A DNA stretch of 63,383 bases from Leadbetterella byssophila_A (GTDB taxonomy: Bacteria; Bacteroidota; Bacteroidia; Cytophagales; Spirosomataceae): the NCBI GenBank assembly GCA_040394735.1, contig JBEBRR010000019.1, positions 1-63,383 on the forward strand. Reading direction: 5' to 3'. A program made the translations under genes and the position numbers. Positions within the stretch are counted from its first letter, which is position 1, and each line of letters begins with the position of its first letter. A model generated the notes under the pieces. It saw nothing but the letters and a program-made list of their open reading frames with translations, was not told where the DNA came from and searched no databases. This document shows, in pieces, positions 27,258-36,937 of this stretch.

Positions 27258-27950
27258 TCAGGGCATAATTTCAATACCCGCTAATTCCCGGCGGGTCACA
27301 CTCCTGGCTATATTGGAATGGTATTCGGAAATGACCTTTTCATGGATACCCGGGTAAATCCGGCGGTCTCTGAATTTAGACCTGCTTTTGTAATAGGTAT
27401 CGTGCGTTACTTCCGTGAAACCTTCAGGAGTTTCTCTGAGACTGATAAACTGGCTTCCTTCCGAAGCCCCGTTCTTCATATAACATATCTGGAGACTTCT
27501 GTGCTCATCATCTATAGCCACCACCTTATGTGCTACCGCCAGCTTGTACAGCCCCTTCAGCAAACGCAGCTGGATAAAAATGATCTGGCCTACCTTCATC
27601 CCCCCGTAAGGTGCATCAGCATAGACCAGGGGCTTCTCCTGGGAATCAAAAAGCACCCCGAAAGAAACCAGCTTCCCGCCCCAGCATTGTTTGGGGCTGC
27701 TGTTCCGGTAGGCATCCCAGACCGCGTCCGGCCGGGCCTTCACCAGGAAAGTTTTGGTATTTTTGGAATAACCGCCTCCGTCAGCGAAACAGGCTGCTTC
27801 CATACCGCTAAAATCTTTCTGGGAAGAAAGGTTATTTTCTGTCATGAGCTTCCTGACTTTCCGCTGCTTTATCCGGGAGAAATCAATGAGCTGGCCCTCT
27901 GCAGAGGCCACAAGACAAAGCAAAACAAGGCAAATCAGCAATTTGATCAT
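27258..27950 (-). CDS. Secreted protein of unknown function, possibly START-like
   Basis: The 230-residue protein has a signal peptide (about 1-19, ending AEGQ). The mature part has the pattern KARPDAVWDAYRNS, then strands with GMKVGQIIF and a long segment ending in EVTHDTYYKSRS. This could be an SRPBCC/START-like lipid-binding fold, but the match is weak and I do not recognise the family. It is transcribed alone, 105 bp upstream (in coordinate terms below) of the TldD copy 2 start. Neighbouring genes give no functional hint. Confidence 0.55.
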   Translation of the reverse strand: MIKLLICLVLLCLVASAEGQLIDFSRIKQRKVRKLMTENNLSSQKDFSGMEAACFADGGGYSKNTKTFLVKARPDAVWDAYRNSSPKQCWGGKLVSFGVLFDSQEKPLVYADAPYGGMKVGQIIFIQLRLLKGLYKLAVAHKVVAIDDEHRSLQICYMKNGASEGSQFISLRETPEGFTEVTHDTYYKSRSKFRDRRIYPGIHEKVISEYHSNIARSVTRRELAGIEIMP

Positions 27951-28116
27951 GAAGAGAAAAGGTTCGGGGGCAGCGGACCAAAAGGCGGTTATCCCCGATG
28001 TCCCGGTAAAATATTCATAATATTAAATATTTTATTTTCAGAATCCAATTTCCGGGCAGCTTTTTTCCCGGTCTTAAATCCGGAAAGCGCCTGAAACCAG
28101 CTAAGAGCAGGTATTC

Positions 28117-28947
28117 TCAATAAAAATACCGGGTCCAGAGATCGTATTGGCCTGATCTGTAGTTTTGCTCCAGGATCCGGCTATGGTCAGCAAGCTGATA
28201 ATTATATGAAATTTCCAGACCGTTGATAATTTTTCTCTCTACTGCATATTCCGGCACTTTACCGTAATTGTAGACATAATTGACCGGAACCCGGGCCTTA
28301 AGGGTACCTGACAAGATATAGGTGGTCTTTTCACCAGGACTATTCACCGTATAATAATCATAACTCAACCCGGTTTCACCCCTGTCGAAGTAATCGTATG
28401 TGGTAATCCGGCTGCTGTTGGCATGAGATTCGGTCACACGGCTCAGCCTGCCTTTAGTATCATATTCGTAAGCATAGGTCACTACACCCTTCCGGGCTTT
28501 TATCACTCTTTTCTGGTCATCACAGTACAGAAACTCTTCGTTCCCGGCCGGGTAGCTTGTGGTATAGGCGTAGATCTTATCAGGGAGATTCAGATTTTCA
28601 GGATAAGCATAGTATTTTTTTGTACGCAGATACGAACCGCCCTGCTTCCCCTCCCGGGCGTTGGTGAAGAATTCAGCAATGACCTCACCATTCGTATTGT
28701 ATTGGTATACGGTGGTATCAACCAGCTGAAAACCGTAACTGATCCCTTTTTTCAGCACCTTCAATACCAATGTCTGACCGGATGGATTGACCGGCTGGGG
28801 TAAAACCGGGAATAGAGAGGAGCTTCCCTCCTGTTCTTCCGGAACTTCGGTTTCTTCCGGGATTTCCGACACTTCAGGCAGTTTCACTTCATCTGTCGCA
28901 CACGCCCAGAATGAAAGCAGTAAAATGAAATAGCTCCATGATCTCAT
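28117..28947 (-). CDS. Lipoprotein with YD-repeat-like strands, unknown function
   Basis: The 276-residue protein starts at the ATG at 28947; the longer open frame upstream has no signal and would overlap the divergent amylase leader. Residues 1-16 form a lipoprotein signal ending FWAC. An acidic Glu/Pro linker follows (about 20-45), then repeating strands with YEYDTKGRLSRV and YDYFDRGET that resemble YD or RHS-type repeats. It is likely outer-membrane anchored. It is divergent from the GH13 lipoprotein. Confidence 0.6.
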   Translation of the reverse strand: MRSWSYFILLLSFWACATDEVKLPEVSEIPEETEVPEEQEGSSSLFPVLPQPVNPSGQTLVLKVLKKGISYGFQLVDTTVYQYNTNGEVIAEFFTNAREGKQGGSYLRTKKYYAYPENLNLPDKIYAYTTSYPAGNEEFLYCDDQKRVIKARKGVVTYAYEYDTKGRLSRVTESHANSSRITTYDYFDRGETGLSYDYYTVNSPGEKTTYILSGTLKARVPVNYVYNYGKVPEYAVERKIINGLEISYNYQLADHSRILEQNYRSGQYDLWTRYFY

Positions 28948-29138
28948 GACCGGGAAAATTAGTTGGTTGCGTAAATATAAAAACCTATTATCAGATTTCC
29001 TAAGCACAGCTACCCGGAGGATAAATAAGCGCATGTAACCGGCTCGTTTTTTCGTGAAAGCTGCGCGTCTCCTGCCTTCCGGAAAGGGTAAAGGGTACCA
29101 CTTCTGTGTCCTGCACCTCCTAACCGGAAACGGTTCCT

Positions 29139-29146
29139 TATCTTTG
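29139..29146 (+). promoter_or_regulatory. Bacteroidota -7 promoter box TATCTTTG
   Basis: Exact TAnnTTTG match, 21 bp upstream of the GH13 ATG at 29168. It lies inside the longer open frame, which argues for the downstream start. Confidence 0.5.
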
Positions 29147-29167
29147 GTCAAACAAAATTCAATTCCT

Positions 29168-30514
29168 ATGCTGTTTCGTATTTTACTCCTGCTGACATGC
29201 CCCGTTTTCCTGTTCTCCTGCCGGCCTTCAGAAAACCGCGATGTGATCATTGACGGGATCCCTGAGTTTATGCTGCAGGGAAATATCTATGAAGTAAATG
29301 TAAGACAATATACCCCGGAGGGAACTTTTACAGCCTTTGCAGAACATTTGCCCCGCTTAAAGGAAATGGGCGTTCAGACCCTTTGGTTTATGCCCGTCAC
29401 ACCGATCAGCCGGGTCGATAGAAAAGGAACCCTGGGAAGCTATTACGCCGTTCAGGATTATACCCGTATCAACCCGGAGTTCGGTGGCCTGGAAGACTGG
29501 AAGGCCCTGGTGAAGAAAGCCCATGAAATGGGGTTCAGAATCATCATTGACTGGGTAGCCAATCATACCGGGGCCGACCACCGCTGGCTGAAAGAGCATC
29601 CTGACTTTTTTGTACTGGATTCGGTCACAAAACAGCCCGTTTATGCATTTAACTGGAGCGATACCCGTGATTTGAATTACGATAACCCCGTGATGGCTGA
29701 CAGCATGATCAATGCCATGAAATTCTGGCTCACAGAGACCGGGATCGACGGTTTCCGCTGCGACGTGGCGGGTGAAGTGCCGGATGCTTTCTGGGAAAAG
29801 TGTATTCCTGAGCTGAAAAAGATAAAATCAGACATCATCCTGCTGGCAGAAGCAGAAAAGCCGTCTCTTTTTAAAGCCGGGTTCCAGATAGGATATCCCT
29901 GGAATATGTATCACATAACAAAGGACATTGCTGCCGGTAAAAAAGATGCTTCCTACATCGATACGGCCTTAAATCATATCCGGAAAGAATATCCGGCTCA
30001 TGCTTACCAGATGTGGTTTACCAGCAATCACGATGAAAACAGCTGGAATAAGGCTGATTACGGCACCATGCCCGGCGAGGTGCATGCTCCCTTTGCGGTT
30101 CTGACCCAAACCCTTCCTTCAGGAATTCCCCTGATATACAGCGGGCAGGAAGAACCCCACTCCGACAGCCTGAGCTTTTTCTACAAAGATCAGATACAGT
30201 TCAAAAATTACGAGCGCTCAGGCTTCTACAAAACCCTGCTGCAGCTACGCAGGGAAAACCCTGCACTGGCTGCCAATACCGGGGCTTCCACCCTGCGCAT
30301 GGGAGATCCGAAACAGCTATACGCATTTATAAGAAGCAGCGGGAAACGTTCGGTTCTGGTAGTAACCAACCTGTCAGACCGCCCGGCTGAATTCAGGCCG
30401 GAAGATATCTCCTTAAAAGGTGAATGGACAGAGGTGTTCTCGAATGAGAAGGTTAGCCTGTACGGAAATGAATTTACCTTGACCCCTTTCGGTTACAGGG
30501 TATATTCCAGATAA
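29168..30514 (+). CDS. GH13 alpha-amylase family lipoprotein
   Basis: The 448-residue protein has a lipoprotein signal with Cys18 (FLFSC). The GH13 barrel shows all four conserved regions: DWVANH, DGFRCDVAG with nucleophile Asp199, LAEAE with acid/base Glu228, and SNHDEN with Asp289. It should hydrolyse alpha-glucans or short maltooligosaccharides at the cell surface or periplasm. It is shorter than SusG-type enzymes and has no visible starch-binding module. The start was chosen from the signal peptide and the promoter box. It is transcribed alone and ends at a bidirectional terminator. Confidence 0.92.
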   Translation: MLFRILLLLTCPVFLFSCRPSENRDVIIDGIPEFMLQGNIYEVNVRQYTPEGTFTAFAEHLPRLKEMGVQTLWFMPVTPISRVDRKGTLGSYYAVQDYTRINPEFGGLEDWKALVKKAHEMGFRIIIDWVANHTGADHRWLKEHPDFFVLDSVTKQPVYAFNWSDTRDLNYDNPVMADSMINAMKFWLTETGIDGFRCDVAGEVPDAFWEKCIPELKKIKSDIILLAEAEKPSLFKAGFQIGYPWNMYHITKDIAAGKKDASYIDTALNHIRKEYPAHAYQMWFTSNHDENSWNKADYGTMPGEVHAPFAVLTQTLPSGIPLIYSGQEEPHSDSLSFFYKDQIQFKNYERSGFYKTLLQLRRENPALAANTGASTLRMGDPKQLYAFIRSSGKRSVLVVTNLSDRPAEFRPEDISLKGEWTEVFSNEKVSLYGNEFTLTPFGYRVYSR

Positions 30515-30556
30515 CCATGTACCCGGAAACCTGTTTTTCAACAGCAAACAAAAAAA

Positions 30557-30576
30557 CCCGGGGCTGAAACCCCGGG
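30557..30576. terminator. Bidirectional rho-independent terminator
   Basis: A 7-bp GC stem (CCCGGGG with CCCCGGG) and a 6-nt loop are flanked by an A-run on the left and a T-run on the right. It can end both the plus-strand GH13 gene and the minus-strand ychF gene. Confidence 0.85.
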
Positions 30577-30603
30577 ATTTTTTATTATCCGCCTGTTATG
30601 ATT

Positions 30604-31707
30604 TTACACGTTAAAACGAAAATGCATCACATCGCCGTCCTGAACCACATATTCTTTCCCTTCAATGCGCAGTTTACCGGCGTCACGGCAGCCGGCCTCC
30701 GTTTTATACCTGATACGGTCTTCAAAGGAGATCACCTCCGCTTTGATAAAGCCTTTTTCAAAGTCGGTATGAATCACGCTGGCTGCCTGCGGAGCTTTCC
30801 AGCCTTTGCCGATGGTCCAGGCCCTTACTTCCTGCACACCGGCAGTAAAGTAGGTCGCCAGGTTCAGCAGCTTATACGCCGAACGGATCAGCTTGTTCAG
30901 CCCCGGCTCTTCCATATTATATTCGGCAAAGAACATGGCCTTATCTTCTGCATCTTCCATCTCCGCAATCTGCGCTTCAATGCTGTTATTCAACACAATC
31001 AGCTCGGCACCTTCCTCATCGGCCACTTTCTTTAAGGCCTCTGAATACTTGTTCCCGGTGTGCATGGAGGCTTCATCCACATTGGCCACATAGAGCGTGG
31101 GCTTTACCGTCAGCAGGAAGAGGTCGCTGATGGCCACCATCTGCTCTTTGGTCAGCCCCAGTCCGCGTACGTTCTTACCCTGCTCCAGCCATTGCTTAAC
31201 CGACTCCAGCACTTCCAGCTCCATTTTTGCCTGGGCATCTCCCCCTACCCGGGCCTGCTTCTGAATACGCTGTATTTTCTTTTCCACAGACTCCAGGTCT
31301 TTCAACTGAAGCTCGGTATCGATAATTTCCTTATCGGAAACCGGGTTGATCGCTCCTTCTTCGCGCAGCACGTTCTCATCCTCAAAACATCTCACCACGT
31401 GAATAATGGCATCCACCTCACGGATATTGCCCAGGAACTTATTTCCCAGCCCCTCTCCGCGTGAAGCCCCTTTCACCAGGCCAGCAATATCTACGATCTC
31501 TATCTGCGTAGGAACAATTTTATTGGGATTGACGAGCTCGGCCAGCTGATCCAGCCGCTGATCCGGAACGTCCACCAGACCTACATTCGGGTCAATGGTA
31601 CAGAACCGGTAATTGGAAGCCTGCGCCTTGGCGCTGGTGGAAACTGCATTGAATAAAGTAGACTTACCTACGTTGGGTAAACCAACTATCCCTGCCCTTA
31701 AAGCCAT
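30604..31707 (-). CDS. ychF: Redox-regulated ATPase/GTPase YchF (OLA1 family)
   Basis: The 367-residue protein has G1 GLPNVGKST at 8-16, G3-type DIAGLVKGAS, the coiled-coil arm in the middle and the C-terminal TGS domain (about 280-367, with RAWTIGKGW and VQDGDVMHF). This is the standard length and order for YchF, a ribosome-associated translation-factor-like ATPase. ATG start. It is transcribed alone; the terminator at 30557 closes it. Confidence 0.96.
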   Translation of the reverse strand: MALRAGIVGLPNVGKSTLFNAVSTSAKAQASNYRFCTIDPNVGLVDVPDQRLDQLAELVNPNKIVPTQIEIVDIAGLVKGASRGEGLGNKFLGNIREVDAIIHVVRCFEDENVLREEGAINPVSDKEIIDTELQLKDLESVEKKIQRIQKQARVGGDAQAKMELEVLESVKQWLEQGKNVRGLGLTKEQMVAISDLFLLTVKPTLYVANVDEASMHTGNKYSEALKKVADEEGAELIVLNNSIEAQIAEMEDAEDKAMFFAEYNMEEPGLNKLIRSAYKLLNLATYFTAGVQEVRAWTIGKGWKAPQAASVIHTDFEKGFIKAEVISFEDRIRYKTEAGCRDAGKLRIEGKEYVVQDGDVMHFRFNV

Positions 31708-31839
31708 ACGATTGTAAAATTTTTCGCAAAATTACGCTTTTTAGGCTCAACTTGCTTATGTGATTTCGTTTTTTCGCTTTTGGGGAGACTGTTTTTCGCA
31801 AAGGCGCTCTATCTTCCGGCCGGAAATGACAAAACTCCC

Positions 31840-34395
31840 TTAAGGCAGCCTCAGGCTATCCGGTCTCCTTACGGGCAGGGTACGTTCCAGCTTATCCATC
31901 CGGATAAGAGAATCATCCCGGAACCGGTTTTTGTATGCCCGGATAGAGTCTATCTCTATCGTGCTCAGGCTGTCACTGTCTGCTTCCTCCGCTTCATATG
32001 TAGCGCATCCCAGGTAATCTTTCTGAATTTTGATGGCCGGCCTGGGGAATGGCCCCGCCACATAACCCAGCGATTTATCCGAATAAACACTGTTCATGAA
32101 TATACCGAAAACCGGCAATGCCGATTTGCTTCCTTCTCCCATGCTGCCTTTGAAATGGATGCTCCGGTCATCGCCCCCTACCCAGACACCGCACACCAGG
32201 TCTTTGGTAAAGCCTACATACCAGGCGTCGGAGTTATTGGAAGTAGTACCTGTTTTCCCGGCCACCTGTCCGCCGTTCCGGAAAAGGGCATTGTAATTAT
32301 AGAGCCTCTTACCGGTGCCTCCGGGCTCTTCCACGTTTCCACGAAGCATATACTGCATCAGGTAGGCCGATTCCGGACGGATGGCCTCGTGCTCTGCCGG
32401 CTTGAATTCGGCCAGCACCTTCCCGTTACTGTCTTCGATCTTAAAAACCAGGATGGGCTCACGGTAGGTACCTTCATTCAGGAAAATACCGTAAGCGGCC
32501 ACCAGCTCGTAAAGCGATACATCCGAGGTGCCCAGCCCGATGGAGTTCACATTGTCCAGCGGCGAAGTGATCCCCATTTTCTGTGCATATTCAATCACCT
32601 TTTTAGGCTTCATTTCATCGGTCAGCTGCACGGCCACCGTATTGACCGACCGCGCCAAAGCCGACCGGAGCGTCATGTTGGTTCCCGAGTAGGTTCCGTT
32701 GGCATTCCGCGGGCGCCATATCTTTTCCTCCCCGTCCTCTTTCCATTTGAATTCGACCATCTTATCCTGGCGGCGGTCACAGGGGCCCAGATCCAGCGGT
32801 CCGTCTATTGCTGCCGTATACACCACAGGTTTAAAAACCGAACCCGGCTGACGCCTGCCCTGCCGCACGTGATCGTATTTGAAATGGTCAAAGTCCACCC
32901 CTCCGACCCAGGCCTTGATAAACCCGGAATACGGATCATACGCCATCATACCCGCCTGCAGAAAACGCTTATAGTAGCGGAGGGAATCCATGTGGCTGAT
33001 TTCACGCTCCACGGGCCCCTTCCAGCTGAAAAGCTTCATGGGCATAGGCTTATTCATATAATAGTCGATTGAATCCTGGTTCCCCTGGAATTTAGCGTCC
33101 AGCTGCTGGTAAAACCGGGTTCTTTTAGCTACTGTTTCAATAAAGTTCGGTATCTCTTCCCCGTTTTCATACGTCCAGGGGTTCTTGTCTTTCCATTGGG
33201 CGTCAAATTCCCTCTGCAGCATACGCATATGGGCTTCCACGGCAGATTCTGCATATACCTGCATCCTGGAGTCAATCGTAGTATGAATTTTCAGGCCGTC
33301 ACGGTAAATGTCAATGTCAATATCTTTCTCCTTCGCCCATTTTTCAATTTGTTTGGCCAGCGCCACCTTGAAGTAATTCCCCAGCCCGTCACTGGCATCT
33401 TCAATATTTATATCCAGCCTGATGTCTTCTTCCATCCTCTTTTCCGCTTCCTCCCCATCCAGGTCGCCGTTCTGCACCAGCCGGTTCAGCACGGTATTCC
33501 GCCGGCGTTTTGAGTTTTCCGGGTTCCGGATCGGGTTATAGTAGGTAGTTGCCTTCTGCAATCCGACCAGAACGGCCGACTCTGACACATCCAGCTTATC
33601 CGGAGTTTTGTTAAAATAGGTTTTGGCAGCGGTTTTGATACCGAAGGCATTGTTCCCGTAGTCTACGGTATTAAGATACATGGTGGCTATTTCACCTTTG
33701 GTAAAGCGCTTTTCCAGCTGAATGGCCGTGATCCATTCCTTTGCCTTGTAAATGAGAGTTCCCAGCAGGGGAATACGGTACAATACGCCCCGCATCTCTT
33801 TCCGGCGGGTGTTGTACAGGTTTTTGGCCAGCTGCTGGGAAATGGTGCTGCCGCCGCCGCGGTCAGAATCCCCCGTAAGTATTCCCACCATCACACTGGC
33901 CATCCTGCGAAGGTCAATGCCCGAATGCCGGTCAAAACGCTTATCCTCGGTAGCAATGAGCGCTTTGAACATCCAGGGAGAAATATCAGAGCTGTCTACG
34001 GCAGAGCGGTTTTCGGTAAAAAACTTCCCGATCAGCTCGCCGTCAGAAGAATAGATGGATGACGACTGGTTCATTTTGGGATTCTGCAGGGCCTCTATAC
34101 TGGGCATTCCTCCGGTTAACCACAGGAAATTGGTACGGAGCTGCAGGTAAAATCCTATGGCCAGCACCACTGCCCAGAAAGTGTACTTGTAAATGGTACG
34201 GATAACGGGGTAATATTTCCCGGTGCTTTGCAGGTGACCGAAAAGAAACCTGCTCAGCGCATTTTTCCTTTCGTTATAAAACCTTATCCCTTTATTTACT
34301 CTCTCCTCTCCCAATAACCGTACCAGCAAGATCCGTATTCCGCTACGTATCTTTTCTGATATATTCCGCAAAAATTCCCTGAACCGATGAACCAC
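31840..34395 (-). CDS. Penicillin-binding protein 1A, bifunctional
   Basis: The 851-residue protein has an N-terminal cytoplasmic stretch, one membrane helix (about 70-90) and a GT51 glycosyltransferase domain with EDKRFDRHSGID (catalytic Glu150) and GGSTISQQLAKNL. Its transpeptidase domain has Ser519 in PGSVFK, then SVN, then KTGT at 714-717. It polymerises and cross-links peptidoglycan. The frame opens with GTG at 34395 since a TAA lies two codons upstream and no ATG precedes the membrane helix; the 60-residue cationic N-terminal extension is unusual. Divergent from the ABC transporter genes. Confidence 0.93.
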   Translation of the reverse strand: MVHRFREFLRNISEKIRSGIRILLVRLLGEERVNKGIRFYNERKNALSRFLFGHLQSTGKYYPVIRTIYKYTFWAVVLAIGFYLQLRTNFLWLTGGMPSIEALQNPKMNQSSSIYSSDGELIGKFFTENRSAVDSSDISPWMFKALIATEDKRFDRHSGIDLRRMASVMVGILTGDSDRGGGSTISQQLAKNLYNTRRKEMRGVLYRIPLLGTLIYKAKEWITAIQLEKRFTKGEIATMYLNTVDYGNNAFGIKTAAKTYFNKTPDKLDVSESAVLVGLQKATTYYNPIRNPENSKRRRNTVLNRLVQNGDLDGEEAEKRMEEDIRLDINIEDASDGLGNYFKVALAKQIEKWAKEKDIDIDIYRDGLKIHTTIDSRMQVYAESAVEAHMRMLQREFDAQWKDKNPWTYENGEEIPNFIETVAKRTRFYQQLDAKFQGNQDSIDYYMNKPMPMKLFSWKGPVEREISHMDSLRYYKRFLQAGMMAYDPYSGFIKAWVGGVDFDHFKYDHVRQGRRQPGSVFKPVVYTAAIDGPLDLGPCDRRQDKMVEFKWKEDGEEKIWRPRNANGTYSGTNMTLRSALARSVNTVAVQLTDEMKPKKVIEYAQKMGITSPLDNVNSIGLGTSDVSLYELVAAYGIFLNEGTYREPILVFKIEDSNGKVLAEFKPAEHEAIRPESAYLMQYMLRGNVEEPGGTGKRLYNYNALFRNGGQVAGKTGTTSNNSDAWYVGFTKDLVCGVWVGGDDRSIHFKGSMGEGSKSALPVFGIFMNSVYSDKSLGYVAGPFPRPAIKIQKDYLGCATYEAEEADSDSLSTIEIDSIRAYKNRFRDDSLIRMDKLERTLPVRRPDSLRLP

Positions 34396-34432
34396 GAGTT
34401 AGCTTCTTTCTGATCTGTAACCGAACCTGCTC

Positions 34433-34440
34433 CAAAATTA
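34433..34440 (-). promoter_or_regulatory. Bacteroidota -7 promoter box for PBP1A
   Basis: TAATTTTG on the minus strand, 37 bp upstream of the GTG start of the penicillin-binding protein. The 217-bp divergent spacer also carries a box for the ABC ATPase gene. Confidence 0.4.
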
Positions 34441-34587
34441 TAGCAATAAATTTAAATTCAAATAAATTAGCTTTTAAATAATAGCCGGACAAAGCACAAC
34501 CGGTAATTAATCCCACCACGTACTTCCCGCCCGGAACCCGCCCCCCGGAACTTTTCAACAAATCCTTTTTATACTGCTTAAAAAGAT

Positions 34588-34595
34588 TATTTTTG
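34588..34595 (+). promoter_or_regulatory. Bacteroidota -7 promoter box for ABC ATPase
   Basis: TATTTTTG, matching TAnnTTTG, 17 bp before the ATG at 34613. Confidence 0.45.
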
Positions 34596-34612
34596 CCTAA
34601 AAAAACGTAAGT

Positions 34613-35521
34613 ATGTCTGATAATATCCTGGAGGTTAAAAATGTAGTTAAAAATTATGCCAACCACCGCGCACTTGATCATGTAAGCCTTACCGTTCCCA
34701 AAGGAGTCATTTACGGGCTTCTCGGACCCAACGGGGCCGGCAAAACCTCCCTTATCCGGATTGTCAACCAGATCACCGGTCCTGATGAAGGAACCGTGCT
34801 CTTTGACGGTCACCCTCTTAAGGAAAATAATATTTACGATATCGGCTACCTTCCCGAAGAAAGAGGGCTCTACAAAAAAATGAAGGTCGGCGAACAGCTT
34901 CTTTATCTTGCACGGCTCAAAGGACTCAGCAAGGACCAGGCCATGGACAAGCTCAGGGAATGGTTCATCAAATTCGACATCAAAACCTGGTGGGATAAAA
35001 ATGTGGAAGACCTGAGCAAGGGTATGCAGCAGAAAATCCAGTTTGTAGCCACCGTTCTTCATCAGCCCCGGCTGATCATCCTGGATGAGCCTTTTTCGGG
35101 ATTTGACCCCATCAATGCCAATCTCATTAAAGACGAAATCCTGGAACTGAAAGAAAAAGGGGCCACCATTATCTTCTCCACCCACCGTATGGAATCCGTG
35201 GAAGAGCTCTGTGACTACATCGGGCTGATCAACAAATCCAAAAAGGTGCTGGAAGGAAAGAAAAGCGAGATCAAGGAGCAGTTCAAGCCTAACACCTTTT
35301 CACTGGATTATACCGGTCATATCAACGGCGACAATACTACTTTTGACGTTCAGAAAAGCCGGATCAATACCGAAGGCCTGGTTTCGGCTACCCTTGAGGC
35401 CCGTGCCGGGTTCAGCTCCAATGATATCCTGAAAGAGCTGGTTGACCGCGTACATGTTATTTCCTTCCGGGAAGATGTAGCTTCAATGAATGACGTCTTC
35501 CTTAAATCTGTAAAACTCTAA
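34613..35521 (+). CDS. ABC transporter ATP-binding protein, NatA-like
   Basis: The 302-residue protein has Walker A GPNGAGKT at 38-45, signature LSKGMQQK around 136-143, Walker B LIILDEPFSGFD and an H-loop STHRMES. The C-terminal extension of about 80 residues is typical of the DrrA/NatA branch. It powers the ABC-2 permease encoded 11 bp downstream. The pair is similar to Na+ efflux or lantibiotic/drug exporters; the substrate cannot be told. Confidence 0.93.
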   Translation: MSDNILEVKNVVKNYANHRALDHVSLTVPKGVIYGLLGPNGAGKTSLIRIVNQITGPDEGTVLFDGHPLKENNIYDIGYLPEERGLYKKMKVGEQLLYLARLKGLSKDQAMDKLREWFIKFDIKTWWDKNVEDLSKGMQQKIQFVATVLHQPRLIILDEPFSGFDPINANLIKDEILELKEKGATIIFSTHRMESVEELCDYIGLINKSKKVLEGKKSEIKEQFKPNTFSLDYTGHINGDNTTFDVQKSRINTEGLVSATLEARAGFSSNDILKELVDRVHVISFREDVASMNDVFLKSVKL

Positions 35522-35532
35522 AAACCTCCTTC

Positions 35533-36864
35533 ATGAAAAATATTCTGCTCATTATCCAAAGAGAGTACCTGACGCGCGTCAGAAAAAAATCATTTATTGT
35601 TATGACCATCCTGGGTCCTGTGTTGATAGGCCTGCTGTATGCGGGAATCATCTGGGCCGCCATTTCCTCCATAAATCAGAAAAAAATAGAAGTTCTGGAT
35701 CAAAGCGGCCATTTCCGGGATAAATTCAAAAACTCCTCTTCCTATGTTTATGAATATAAAACCGGGAGTCTTGACAGCCTGAAAAACAATCTGAAAAAAT
35801 CAGGAGCCGATGCCCTGGTCTATATCCCTGCCAATGTTTTCAACCAACCCGGATCTGTCAAAATCTACAGTGAAAAAGGGGTCTCCCTGGAGGTTCAGAG
35901 CCGCATTGAAAGCGAGATTGAAAATGAGATAGAGAACATCAAGCTGACAGAGGCCGGCATCACACGGAGCACCCTGGAAAACGCCAAGGTGAAGGTTTCT
36001 GCTGAAACCATCAGCCTTAAAGCAGGGGAGGAAAAGAAAAGCAGCGCCACGGCCGCTTCGGTTATCGGGGGTATCTCGGCCTTTCTGATTTATATGGCGG
36101 TCTTCATCTACGGCGCACAGGTGATGCGGAGCATAACGGAAGAAAAAACCAGCCGGATCGTGGAAGTACTGATCTCCTCGGTAAAGCCGTTCCAGCTGAT
36201 GATCGGGAAGATTGTGGGTGTAGCCCTTGTAGGCCTGACCCAATTCGGTCTCTGGATTATTCTGACAGCAGCCATCTTCACCGTAGGCGGCCGCATTGTG
36301 GCCGATAAGGTACAGAAGGCCCCGGAAGCCCTCACTGAAATGCAAATGAGCAATATGCCCTCGGAAGCCCGGGAGGCTGTGAAAAACCAGTCAGCGGTGA
36401 GCAAGGCCATGCCTGACATCATGGGCGCCGTGTCCACACTGCCGGTAGGTACTATCCTGCTTTGCTTTATTTTGTATTTTATCGGAGGTTACCTGCTGTA
36501 CAGCTCCCTTTTCGGGGCGGTAGGTTCGGCAGTAGACAGCGAAACTGACACCCAGCAGTTTATGATGCCGATCACCATTCCCATCATTGCCTCCTTTGCC
36601 ATTGCCCAGATCGTTATTCGTGATCCGTACAGTCCGCTGGCCGTATGGGCCTCCATGATCCCGTTCACCTCACCCATCATCATGATGGTCCGTATTCCTT
36701 TCGGGGTGCCGGCATGGCAGATCATTCTTTCCGTGGCCCTGCTGATCGCAGGCTTTATTTTCACCACCTGGCTGGCTTCACGGATCTACCGTGTGGGTAT
36801 CCTGATGTACGGCAAGAAAATCACCTGGAAAGAGCTGGGAAAATGGCTGTTTTATAAGGTATGA
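35533..36864 (+). CDS. ABC-2 type permease, NatB-like
   Basis: The 443-residue protein has an N-terminal membrane helix (about 22-45), a large extracytoplasmic domain (about 50-175), then five to six membrane helices. Motifs EKTSRIVEVLISSVKPFQLM and SLFGAVGSAVDSETDTQQF are typical of the ABC-2 NatB branch. It forms the membrane part of the exporter with the ATPase 11 bp upstream. Confidence 0.92.
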   Translation: MKNILLIIQREYLTRVRKKSFIVMTILGPVLIGLLYAGIIWAAISSINQKKIEVLDQSGHFRDKFKNSSSYVYEYKTGSLDSLKNNLKKSGADALVYIPANVFNQPGSVKIYSEKGVSLEVQSRIESEIENEIENIKLTEAGITRSTLENAKVKVSAETISLKAGEEKKSSATAASVIGGISAFLIYMAVFIYGAQVMRSITEEKTSRIVEVLISSVKPFQLMIGKIVGVALVGLTQFGLWIILTAAIFTVGGRIVADKVQKAPEALTEMQMSNMPSEAREAVKNQSAVSKAMPDIMGAVSTLPVGTILLCFILYFIGGYLLYSSLFGAVGSAVDSETDTQQFMMPITIPIIASFAIAQIVIRDPYSPLAVWASMIPFTSPIIMMVRIPFGVPAWQIILSVALLIAGFIFTTWLASRIYRVGILMYGKKITWKELGKWLFYKV

Positions 36865-36937
36865 GTTTACATAGGATTTCATTTATTTAACCCGGCCCGC
36901 GGCTAAACCCGGGGGCCTTATCAAAACGACCCTGACT

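Noticed and set aside
28948..29250. N-terminal extension of the lipoprotein frame
   Set aside because: It removes the lipoprotein signal from the terminus and overlaps the start of the divergent GH13 gene.
31780..33072. 430-codon plus-strand open frame opposite PBP1A
   Set aside because: It lies fully antisense to a gene with complete catalytic motifs, has no domain signal and no promoter, and reads as a GC-driven shadow.
34343..35185. 280-codon minus-strand open frame over the ABC ATPase gene
   Set aside because: The plus strand encodes a complete ABC ATPase; the opposite frame has no recognisable family and overlaps the PBP1A start.
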